A model generated the notes under the pieces. That model ran no database searches and was not told the DNA's origin. It saw only the letters and a list, made by a program, of their open reading frames with translations. Made by a program: the position numbers and the translations under genes. A stretch of DNA of 64,000 nt. Origin: Thauera sp. GTDB taxonomy: Bacteria; Pseudomonadota; Gammaproteobacteria; Burkholderiales; Rhodocyclaceae. Location: contig JACKMB010000001.1 in the NCBI GenBank assembly GCA_024235615.1, forward strand, positions 186,001 to 250,000, read 5' to 3'. Positions 1-6,786 of this stretch are shown here, one piece after another (the stretch's first letter is position 1; every line of letters begins with the position of its first letter).

Positions 1-161
1 TCGCTGAGGCCCTCGCCCTCGTCGAAGGCGAACAGTGTGACGCTGCCGGCGGCGTTTTTCACCAGCATGCGGCTCACGATCGCCTGCTGCTGGAAAGCGA
101 GCATCTCCTTGAGCTTCTCGACGCGGATCTCGGTGCGCGCAGCGTTCGATCGATCGGTCAT
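1..161 (-). CDS. Cupin domain protein, N-terminal part (runs off the window edge)
   Basis: Only the first 53 residues are visible; the rest lies beyond position 1. The ATG (161-159) is preceded on the minus strand by a good GGAGGG ribosome site. The visible part ends in VTLFAFDEGEGLSE, which looks like the first strands of small single-domain cupins of the type usually about 110 residues long. Cupins are beta-barrel proteins that often bind a metal; the metal-binding His/Glu residues would lie outside the window, so no substrate or reaction can be proposed. The family call rests on this short stretch only. Confidence 0.6.
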   Translation of the reverse strand, partial: MTDRSNAARTEIRVEKLKEMLAFQQQAIVSRMLVKNAAGSVTLFAFDEGEGLS

Positions 162-237
162 CTCCGGTCCCTCCCTCTTGTCACGCACTTCATCGCAATG
201 CTACTCCTGCACACGCGGAACGATCCGGCTGCGCCGC

Positions 238-1344
238 CTAAGCCGCGCGCTCGCCGGCGAAGAGCGCCGCCACCACGTCCGACTGGGTGATCATGCCGAC
301 CAGCCTGCCGTCCTCGTCGGTCACCGGCAGGTGATGCATGCCGCCGTCCGAGAACGCCCCCACCAGGTCGGCAAGCGACTGCCCTGGGCGGGCGCTGCGT
401 ACCCGTGCGCTCATGATCTCGGCGACCACGCGCGCGGTGCTCATGCGCGGCACCGGCTGCGGCTCGGGGTTGTGGCGGTCGATGAAGAAGTCCGGCACCG
501 ACACGATGCCGACCAGCCGGCCGCCCTCCTCGACCACCGGCAAGGCCTTGATGCGGTGGTGCGCGAGCAGCGCCCAGGCCTCCGCCACCGGCGCCTGCGG
601 ACCCGCGCTCACCACGTCGCGAGACATGATGTCGGCGCAGCGCAGCGCGCCCCAGGTGCGCCGGCGCGCGTTCATCTGCGCGCGCACCATGATCTCCTCG
701 AGGTCGTCACGATCGACGTCGAGCACCTCGCCGAAGGAGGCCAGCGCCGCGTCGAGGTCTTCCGCGCGAAAGCCGACGCGCTTGCTCGGCAGCGGATCGG
801 CAGTGTCGTGCGGCTGCGGGCGCGTCGGCGCCAGATGCGGGTAACGACGCCCGACCAGGTTGTTGAACAGGAAGGCCACCACCAGCATCGCCAAAGTGTT
901 GGCAAGCACCGGCATCAGCGCGAAGCCGTAGCCGAGCTCATGCACCAGCGGGCCGCCCAGCACCGCCGTCAGTGCGACCGCCCCACCCGGCGGATGCAGG
1001 CAACGCAGCACGAACATCACCCCGACCGCGAGGCAGCCGGCCAGCGCGACTGCCGCACCGGTCTCGCCCAGCCAGCGGTAGCAGCCCACCCCGACGAGCG
1101 CCGATACCAGGTTGCCGGCCAGGCTCGGCCACGGCTGCGCGAGCGGACTCGCCGGCAAGCAGAAGAGCAGCACCGCCGATGCTCCCATCGGGATGATGAA
1201 CCACGGCACCTGTCCGCCCAGCGCCAGATAGCCGATCCACTCGGTGCATCCCAGCCCCACCGCCACCCCGAGCGTCCCCAGCGCCATCTCGCGCCGCCCC
1301 GCGGACAAGGCTGCGGGCAGGGAGAACAGTCGGGACAGGGACAT
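238..1344 (-). CDS. HPP-family membrane protein with C-terminal CBS pair
   Basis: 368 residues. Residues about 18-165 form four hydrophobic helices of the HPP family and carry the name-giving HPPGG motif at 117-121. After a linker of about 65 residues come two CBS domains (about 236-290 and 308-362), which in other proteins bind adenine nucleotides and act as a regulatory module. The architecture suggests an inner-membrane transporter or channel controlled by nucleotide level; HPP proteins in plants and cyanobacteria have been linked to nitrite transport, but the substrate here is unknown. The ATG at 1344 was chosen because residues encoded upstream are low-complexity Arg/Pro/Ala and do not belong to the family. 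Confidence 0.8.
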   Translation of the reverse strand: MSLSRLFSLPAALSAGRREMALGTLGVAVGLGCTEWIGYLALGGQVPWFIIPMGASAVLLFCLPASPLAQPWPSLAGNLVSALVGVGCYRWLGETGAAVALAGCLAVGVMFVLRCLHPPGGAVALTAVLGGPLVHELGYGFALMPVLANTLAMLVVAFLFNNLVGRRYPHLAPTRPQPHDTADPLPSKRVGFRAEDLDAALASFGEVLDVDRDDLEEIMVRAQMNARRRTWGALRCADIMSRDVVSAGPQAPVAEAWALLAHHRIKALPVVEEGGRLVGIVSVPDFFIDRHNPEPQPVPRMSTARVVAEIMSARVRSARPGQSLADLVGAFSDGGMHHLPVTDEDGRLVGMITQSDVVAALFAGERAA

Positions 1345-1640
1345 CGGCGGGCTCCGCGGGTGACAGCGAACGAGGCGGCGAACGGGACGAGCCGCTGGCC
1401 GACCAAGCCTGGCTTGGGCCTGTCCAGGCGAGAGGCGCCTGCAGCGCAGGCGGGCAGTAGTGCTCGCCAAAGTGCTCGGCGTGACCGCCTCGACAAGGTC
1501 TCTCAATTACATCAAAAATTGATATTTTAAACCGGATCGCGGGGTGGCAAGGAAACGGGCTGTTGCATTGAGGGCGTGCGGACGGACCTTGTTCCGTGCT
1601 GCGCGGGCGCAACCTTGCCCCGTATCCCGCACCAAATACA
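1345..1640. other. Intergenic stretch with an AT-rich island
   Basis: No gene is supported between the HPP-CBS start and the terminator below the tRNA. The only feature is an AT-rich island at about 1500-1530 in otherwise GC-rich DNA, containing the small palindrome ATCAAaaaTTGAT (1511-1523). It lies about 165 bases upstream of the HPP-CBS start codon and may be promoter or operator DNA. No clear -35/-10 pair was found. Confidence 0.3.
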
Positions 1641-1669
1641 AAAAGGCCCGGCATGCTATCCGGGCCTTT
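1641..1669 (-). terminator. Rho-independent terminator after tRNA-Val
   Basis: AAAGGCCCGG, an 8-base loop, then CCGGGCCTTT forms a perfect 10-bp stem ending in A/T tracts on both sides, so it could work in either direction. It lies 28 bases past the 3' end of the tRNA and probably ends the hupB-tRNA transcript. Confidence 0.85.
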
Positions 1670-1697
1670 CGCTTCGCTTTGTACTCAAGCGGTTAGG

Positions 1698-1773
1698 TGG
1701 TGGGTGCTGACGGGGTCGAACCGCCGACATTCGCCTTGTAAGGGCGACGCTCTACCGACTGAGCTAAGCACCC
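1698..1773 (-). tRNA. tRNA-Val (anticodon UAC)
   Basis: On the minus strand a 76-base cloverleaf starts GGGTGCTTAGCTCAG and ends AGCACCC-A-CCA, with the CCA encoded. The acceptor stem GGGTGCT/AGCACCC is perfect, the T-arm GGTTCGA box is present, and the anticodon loop reads TTACAAG, giving UAC for valine. It starts 39 bases after the hupB stop with no obvious promoter between, so it is probably processed from a hupB transcript. Confidence 0.95.
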
Positions 1774-1812
1774 GCGCTTTCCCCGGCGCGGATGCCGGAG
1801 CAGCAAAGTCCG

Positions 1813-2085
1813 CTAGTTTACAGAATCCTTCAGCCCTTTGCCAGCGCGGAATTTCGGAACCTTGGCCGCCTTGATCTTGATGTTCTTGCCGGTGCGGGGG
1901 TTGCGCCCGGTGCGCGCAGCACGCTCGCCGACATAGAAGGAGCCGAAGCCCACGAGTGTGACCGTTTCGTCCTGACGGAGGGCCTCGGTCACCGCGGCGA
2001 CCGTCGCGTCCAGCGCGCGTGCCGCATCCGCCTTGGTCATGCCAGCCTTCTCCGCGATGCTTGCAACCAGTTCCTGTTTATTCAC
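1813..2085 (-). CDS. hupB: DNA-binding protein HU-beta
   Basis: 90 residues, the standard HU length. It starts [15 protein letters not shown], a typical HU N-terminus, and carries the signature [21 protein letters not shown] in the DNA-binding arm. HU is an abundant nucleoid protein that bends DNA and helps organise the chromosome. The GTG start at 2085 is preceded by a strong GGAGGG site; the family N-terminus begins exactly here. A promoter with consensus-like -35 and -10 boxes lies about 100 bases upstream, overlapping the end of the next gene. tRNA-Val follows directly. Confidence 0.95.
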   Translation of the reverse strand: MNKQELVASIAEKAGMTKADAARALDATVAAVTEALRQDETVTLVGFGSFYVGERAARTGRNPRTGKNIKIKAAKVPKFRAGKGLKDSVN

Positions 2086-2183
2086 TTGACCCCCTCCGGT
2101 TTTGAACTGCAATGGGTGCAAGCATGGCCTTGGAATCGTCGGAATGCGCCACGGCTTGCGACATGACCTGCGGAACTCACGTT

Positions 2184-2213
2184 TTTATAGCGCGCTGAAT
2201 TCCGCACTGTCAA
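2184..2213 (-). promoter_or_regulatory. Sigma-70 promoter of hupB
   Basis: On the minus strand TTGACA (2213-2208), an 18-base spacer and TATAAA (2189-2184) give a near-consensus housekeeping promoter. The expected start is about 90 bases before the hupB GTG. The -35 box overlaps the stop codon of the upstream cobalamin-binding-type gene. Confidence 0.75.
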
Positions 2214-3037
2214 CGGGCTGCGCTGTAACCGTCGAACGCGCGCCGGGCCCAGCGCGCGATGATCTCCGCCAGCGCCGGCAGCCCCTCGCGGATGGCCACC
2301 GGACCAGGAGCCAGGATGAGGGCGGATTTCACCTCGTGCAGTTCGCCGTCGCGCACCGCCGGAACTGCCTCCCAGCCGGGGCGCTCGGCCACGCGCTCGG
2401 GGCGGAAGCGCTTGCCACACCACGAGCCCACGACGATATCCGGCTTGGCCCGCGCTGCCTCCAACGGGTCCGCCAGGATGCGCTGCGCAGCGCCGGGGTG
2501 GCACGCGCGCTCGGCAAAGACGTCCTCGCCGCCGGCGATCGCGACCAACTCCGACACCCAGCCCACCGCGCTGATCGGGGGCTCGTCCCACTCCTCGAAA
2601 TACACCCGTGGCCGCCGCGGCAGCGCCGCCGCCCGCGCGCGCACCGCGTCCATCGTCGCTTCCAGCTCTGCCACCAGGGCCAGCGCGCGGCCCTCCGCGC
2701 CTACCAGCCGCCCCACCGTCTCGATCATCGCCAGGATGCCCGCGACGCTGCGCTGGTTGAACACATGCACCGCTACGCCCGCCTTGATCAGGTCGCGCGC
2801 GACATCCGCCTGCATGTCGGAGAACCCCAGCACCAGGTCCGGCGCGACCGCGAGGATCTTCTCGAGGTCGCCGCTGGAGAAGGCGAAAACCTTGGGCTTC
2901 TCCTTGCGTGCGCGCGGAGGGATCACGGTGTAGCCACTGATGCCTGCGATGCGGTCCTGCTCGCCCAGGGCGTAGAGGACCTCGACGGTCTCGGTGGTCA
3001 GGCAGACGATGCGGGAGGGAAGGCGGCGCGGGTTCAT
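2210..3037 (-). CDS. Cobalamin/Fe3+-siderophore substrate-binding (BtuF-like) protein without signal peptide
   Basis: 275 residues that read as a type III periplasmic-binding-protein fold: SRIVCLTTETVEVLYALGEQ at the N-terminus, then PDLVLGFSD and AGVAVHVFNQRSVAGIL, as in BtuF-like vitamin B12-binding proteins. The protein starts MNPRRLPSRIVCL and goes straight into the fold, with no signal peptide or lipobox. No permease or ATPase gene is next to it. It may act in the cytoplasm, or its start may be wrong, but the codons upstream do not encode a recognisable signal peptide either. It lies downstream of the helicase gene on the same strand after an 86-base gap. Exact ligand unknown. Confidence 0.75.
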   Translation of the reverse strand: MNPRRLPSRIVCLTTETVEVLYALGEQDRIAGISGYTVIPPRARKEKPKVFAFSSGDLEKILAVAPDLVLGFSDMQADVARDLIKAGVAVHVFNQRSVAGILAMIETVGRLVGAEGRALALVAELEATMDAVRARAAALPRRPRVYFEEWDEPPISAVGWVSELVAIAGGEDVFAERACHPGAAQRILADPLEAARAKPDIVVGSWCGKRFRPERVAERPGWEAVPAVRDGELHEVKSALILAPGPVAIREGLPALAEIIARWARRAFDGYSAAR

Positions 3038-3123
3038 GCCGCGATTATCCCCCAAGCGCGCCCCGCAGCGCCCTGCCGCCAAGCCGCGCCCCGAAGGAGC
3101 GGTGCAGGCCGCGGCCCTTCCGC

Positions 3124-6100
3124 TCACGCCCCGCGCAAGATGCTGAACTCCCGGAACAGCCGCCCCGGCAGGGGCACGCCCAGCCGCCAGTGGATGCTCA
3201 TCGGCTTCGCGCCCTCGGCACGCTCCAGCGTCACCGGGCCGCAGGCGCGATACGGCGTTCCCTTGGCTGCGCGAACAAAGAGTTGAAAAGTCCAGCCGTT
3301 ACCCGGGCTCTCCAGATACCGACGCCCCGCGGGCGTCTGCGGCCCCGCCGCGTTCTGCGACTGCCAGTGGAACAGCTCCGGGCTGATCGCGTAATCCCGA
3401 TAGGCGATGCGCTCGTGGTAGCCCTCGCACTTGTCCAGGGTCACGAACAGCAGCTCGACCTTGCGCTCGTGCAGCGCAAGAACACCGGCCTGGAACGGTG
3501 TGCGCCGACTCGGGCTCAGCCAGCCGAGCGCGGTCAGGATCTCGCGGATGCCATAGGCCGCGTGCAGGCAGAGCGGCACATCCTCCAGCCCCGGCACCGG
3601 CTGCGCCCGCAAGCTGCTGCGCGCCTGCAAGACACCGCCCAACTCGGCGAGCTCGGCCGTGTGCTCGGGGTGATGCTGCAGCCGCTGCAGGAAATCCTCG
3701 CCGCTCACCTTCTGATGCTGCTGCGCATCGATCTGATAGGCGAGCATCTGCAGCAGGCGCCGCTCGCGCTCGTCGCGCGCCCGGTAGGCCGCGTCCGGCT
3801 CGCGCAGCGAGCACAACAGATCGGTCCGCGCAGGGTCGTCAATGTGCAGCAGATCACCAAACCGCCGCCCGAAGTAGTCGTCCTCGCTGCCCGCCGGCCC
3901 ACTCAGCAGCCCCGCATCGCGCTTGAGATTGGTCCAGCCCGAGCGCCCGCTGCTGCGATAGAGGTCGTCGAGTTCGATCGCCTGCTCGGCGAGGAAGCTC
4001 GCAAGCCGGATGTCGGTGCGTCCGCGCAGTGCGGCATAGGCCTGCAGCTCCGTCCTCAACCGCCGCCAGTTCTGCTGCACCAGCTTGCGCAGGCTGCGCA
4101 ACACCTGCTCGCGGGTCTGGCGCTGCAGGTGGATGTGGCAACCCGGCGGCAGCAGGCCGAAGCCCTTGTCCACCGCCTCGATCAGCTGCGCGCGCGACAG
4201 CCCGGTGAGCGTCGACAGCAGGCGGTCGAAGCGGAATTCCTCGCGGTGCCGGCCGACGAAATCGAGGATCAGGCAGCTCTCCTTGCCCTTGGCCAGACGC
4301 AGGCCGCGGCCGATCTGCTGCTGGAACAGCACCGGGCTCTGCGTCGGGCGCAGCAGGAGCAGCGTATCGACCAACGGCAGGTCGACGCCCTCGTTGAACA
4401 GGTCGCAGGTCACCAGCGCGGCGACCTCGCCCCGCGCCAGCATTTCGGGCGCACGCCGGCGCTCGTCCGTGGGCGTATCACCCACCACGCACAGCGCCCT
4501 GATGCCAGCCTTGTTCAGCCGCGCCGTCATGTCCTGCGCGTGCGCCACCGAGACGCAGAACACCAGCGTGCGCCCACGCGCCGGGTCGCCCGTCAGCCGC
4601 CGCCACTCGTCGAGCACCAGCCGCGCGCGCACGTCGTTGCCGGTGACCAGCCTGTCGATCGCCGCCACCTCCCCTGCCTGCTGCCACGGCACGGCGGAAA
4701 AGTCGGTCTCGTCGTCGCAGGCGTAATACTCGAAGGGGCACAGCAGCTGCTGGTCGAGCGCGTGCCAGAGCCGAAGCTCGACCGCCGGCGAGCCATCCGG
4801 CCGGTTGTCGAAGTAGCCCAGGATCGGCTTGCCGTCGCTGCGCTCCGGCGTCGCGGTCAGGCCGAGCAGCACGCGCGGGCGCACGGCGCTCACGAATGCA
4901 TCGAAGCGATCCGCCGCCAGGCGATGGCACTCGTCGACCACCACGGTGTGCCAGTGATCGGCACCGCAGCGCGACACCAACTCGCGCACGGACACGCTGT
5001 CGATGGTGGCGAACAGATGCTCGAAGCCTTCGGGCTGCACGCCGCCGACCAGGACCTCGCCAAAGGCGTGGTCGCGCAGCACCTCGCGATAGGTGCGCAG
5101 CGCCTGCTTGAGGATCTCCTCGCGGTGCGCCACGAACAGCAGCCGCGGCCGCCCACCCGTTTGCTGGCACAGCCGCTTGTAGTCGAAGGCCGCCACCACC
5201 GTCTTGCCGGTGCCGGTGGCGGCGACCACCAGGTTGCGCCAGCGGCCGTGATCGCGCTCGATCTGCAGTTGGTCGAGCATCTCCTGCTGATAGGCCTTGG
5301 GCTCGAGGTCGAAGTAGGTCGGGCGGGCGTTCAGCTCATCCCCCGACTCGCGTCTGAGCGCCTCGCCCAGTGCCTTGCGATGTGCTGGGTTGGCGGGGTC
5401 GTAGGCCTGGAACTCGCTGTCTTCCCAAAGCGTCTCGAAGTGCGCGCTGGCACGCTCGAAGAGATCGCGCTGGCCGCGCTCGGTGAACTTCACCGTCCAT
5501 TCCAGCCCGCCCATCAAGGCCGCGCCCGACAGGTTGGCGCTGCCCACGTAGGCGGAACCGAAGCCGGTGCGGCGACGGAACAGCCAGGCCTTGGCGTGCA
5601 ACCGGGTGCGCCGCCCGTCCAGCGACACGCGGATGTCGCAACCCGGCAGGCGCGCGAGTTCGTCCAGCGCGCGGATCTCGGTGGCACCGGTGTAAGTGGT
5701 GGTCAGCACCCGCAGCCGCGCGCGCGGCTCGCCATCCGGCCCGACCGCGGTGATCGACTGCAGGATGTCGAGCAGCTTGCGCACGCCGGAATGGGTGATG
5801 AAGCTCACCAGGATGTCCACCTGATCGCAGGCCGCCAACTCGCGGCGCAGCTCGGTCAGCAGCGAGGGCGAGCCCTTGCCCGCGGTGAAGAGCCAGGGGA
5901 AGGCCAGGCCGGTTTCCGGAATGGCCGGCTTGGGCGAGCGCTGGTGGATGGCCTGGAGTATTTGTGGCGGAGCGGAAAGCGGCTCGGCATCGTCCGCGCG
6001 CTTCCCGAGGCGCTGCTTAAGGCTCACCAGGAGGAAGTTGACGAGGTCGAGTTGCTGGCGGAGCTTCTCCGCGCCATCGCCGTGCAGGTCGTCGAGGATG

Positions 6101-6258
6101 CGGGCGAGTTGGGCGGCGAGCGCGTCCGCGAGGCGCTCGGGGGCATCTTCGACGGCGAGGGGCTGGAGGCTGTGGGCGTGCTCGTCCGTCGTGCGCATGA
6201 CGTCGTCGCGCAGGGCGTCGGTCAGGAGCTGGTCGTAGAGGCCGTCAGGCAGTGTCAT
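3124..6258 (-). CDS. PLD-nuclease/DEAD-box helicase with DUF3427 C-terminus
   Basis: 1044 residues. A phospholipase-D-type nuclease half-site lies at about 221-242 (HAK...GSAN, an HKD-like motif). A superfamily II helicase follows: Walker A ATGTGKT (347-353), Walker B DECH (442-445), LTATP (467-471), then the second RecA domain with QIGRGLRLAKG. The last roughly 400 residues match the DUF3427 region usual in this family. Such proteins look like single-chain, type III-restriction-like DNA translocase/nucleases; a defence role is often proposed, but a function in DNA repair is equally possible from sequence. No methyltransferase gene is near, so it is not a classical restriction system. Its ATG lies inside the truncated ccdB reading frame. 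Confidence 0.85.
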   Translation of the reverse strand: MTLPDGLYDQLLTDALRDDVMRTTDEHAHSLQPLAVEDAPERLADALAAQLARILDDLHGDGAEKLRQQLDLVNFLLVSLKQRLGKRADDAEPLSAPPQILQAIHQRSPKPAIPETGLAFPWLFTAGKGSPSLLTELRRELAACDQVDILVSFITHSGVRKLLDILQSITAVGPDGEPRARLRVLTTTYTGATEIRALDELARLPGCDIRVSLDGRRTRLHAKAWLFRRRTGFGSAYVGSANLSGAALMGGLEWTVKFTERGQRDLFERASAHFETLWEDSEFQAYDPANPAHRKALGEALRRESGDELNARPTYFDLEPKAYQQEMLDQLQIERDHGRWRNLVVAATGTGKTVVAAFDYKRLCQQTGGRPRLLFVAHREEILKQALRTYREVLRDHAFGEVLVGGVQPEGFEHLFATIDSVSVRELVSRCGADHWHTVVVDECHRLAADRFDAFVSAVRPRVLLGLTATPERSDGKPILGYFDNRPDGSPAVELRLWHALDQQLLCPFEYYACDDETDFSAVPWQQAGEVAAIDRLVTGNDVRARLVLDEWRRLTGDPARGRTLVFCVSVAHAQDMTARLNKAGIRALCVVGDTPTDERRRAPEMLARGEVAALVTCDLFNEGVDLPLVDTLLLLRPTQSPVLFQQQIGRGLRLAKGKESCLILDFVGRHREEFRFDRLLSTLTGLSRAQLIEAVDKGFGLLPPGCHIHLQRQTREQVLRSLRKLVQQNWRRLRTELQAYAALRGRTDIRLASFLAEQAIELDDLYRSSGRSGWTNLKRDAGLLSGPAGSEDDYFGRRFGDLLHIDDPARTDLLCSLREPDAAYRARDERERRLLQMLAYQIDAQQHQKVSGEDFLQRLQHHPEHTAELAELGGVLQARSSLRAQPVPGLEDVPLCLHAAYGIREILTALGWLSPSRRTPFQAGVLALHERKVELLFVTLDKCEGYHERIAYRDYAISPELFHWQSQNAAGPQTPAGRRYLESPGNGWTFQLFVRAAKGTPYRACGPVTLERAEGAKPMSIHWRLGVPLPGRLFREFSILRGA

Positions 6259-6313
6259 GTTCGAGCAGAAAACCCTTGCCCGCGCCGTTTCGGCAGACGT
6301 CGAAGCGCGCCAT
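6245..6313 (-). pseudogene. ccdB toxin remnant (first 22 codons)
   Basis: MARFDVCRNGAGKGFLLEHDTA and a stop. The first residues match the usual start of chromosomal CcdB gyrase toxins (MARFDVYRN... then a LLDVQ-type strand), but the gene ends after 22 codons against about 100 normally. The ATG overlaps the preceding ccdA-like stop as TGATG, the classical ccdA-ccdB coupling, which supports the identification. The helicase ATG (6258) lies inside the last codons, so the junction that destroyed ccdB also positioned the helicase start. No toxin activity is expected. Confidence 0.65.
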
Positions 6314-6543
6314 CAGAAGTTCCGAAACGGCGCGAGCGGCAAGCCATGATCCTCGATATATGCATTCGAGCTGTCCAGCGCGGCGCGGTTCTCTTCGAGC
6401 CATTGCGCTGCACGACGCTCCGCCACGGGCCACGCCAAGCAGGTCTCGGCTGCCTGTTCGTCCGAAATCGGGATGTAGGCCGGGGAGTGCTCATCGATGA
6501 TGCGGGCGGGGTTCATCGAGCGTATGCCAAGATCGTGATTCAT
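6313..6543 (-). CDS. CcdA-family antitoxin-like protein, atypical N-terminus, toxin lost
   Basis: 76 residues from the ATG at 6543. The C-terminal half (AERRAAQWLEENRAALDSS, NAYIEDHGLPL...F) is a clear CcdA toxin-binding tail: W..EN, then NAY.E..GLPL. The N-terminal half does not show the ribbon-helix-helix DNA-binding pattern expected (KRATNVSL-type), so it is probably decayed or rearranged. In this frame the reading upstream of the ATG runs into a REP-like half-site at 6592-6614. Its stop overlaps the ccdB remnant by one base. With the toxin cut to 22 codons, the module is best seen as a dead or orphan ccdAB. Confidence 0.6.
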   Translation of the reverse strand: MNHDLGIRSMNPARIIDEHSPAYIPISDEQAAETCLAWPVAERRAAQWLEENRAALDSSNAYIEDHGLPLAPFRNF

Positions 6544-6591
6544 GCAGAACGCTACCTCAGTACATCGAACGCGGCGGTTCCGAGCGGTCGA

Positions 6592-6614
6592 TGCGCGGGC
6601 AAGCCCACGACCAC
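6592..6614. repeat. REP half-site of the GCGGGCAAGCCCAC family
   Basis: TGCGCGGGCAAGCCCACGAC plus CAC matches 20 of 23 bases of the left arm of the REP hairpin at 53573-53595, with 15 identical bases in a row. It sits just upstream of the ccdA-like gene and is read through by the same open frame. Confidence 0.55.
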
Positions 6615-6700
6615 GGACAGTTGCCGTCACGGATATTGCGCCGGTTTACTCGCCCGTTCGGATGAAGTGGCTCGAGCAATCCGGGATCATCTGCCCCACA

Positions 6701-6735
6701 TAAAGCAAACCCCCCGCCATCGCTGACGAGGGGTT
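6701..6735 (-). terminator. Probable terminator of acnB
   Basis: On the minus strand AACCCC, a 16-base loop and GGGGTT are followed by TGCTTTATG, about 50 bases past the acnB stop. The stem is only six pairs and the T-tract is interrupted, so strength is uncertain. Confidence 0.5.
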
Positions 6736-6786
6736 CTCGGGCGAGACGGCTTCCCGGCCGTCCCAGCCTTCCAGCTAGCTACCGAC

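Noticed and set aside
3124-6258. Type III restriction-modification enzyme
   Set aside because: No mod methyltransferase gene is adjacent and the nuclease part is PLD-like, not a PD-(D/E)XK domain.
3190-6726. 1178-codon open frame on the plus strand opposite the helicase gene
   Set aside because: It is antisense to a protein with clear motifs. GC-rich codon bias leaves the opposite frame open; its product is His/Arg/Ala-rich with no domain.
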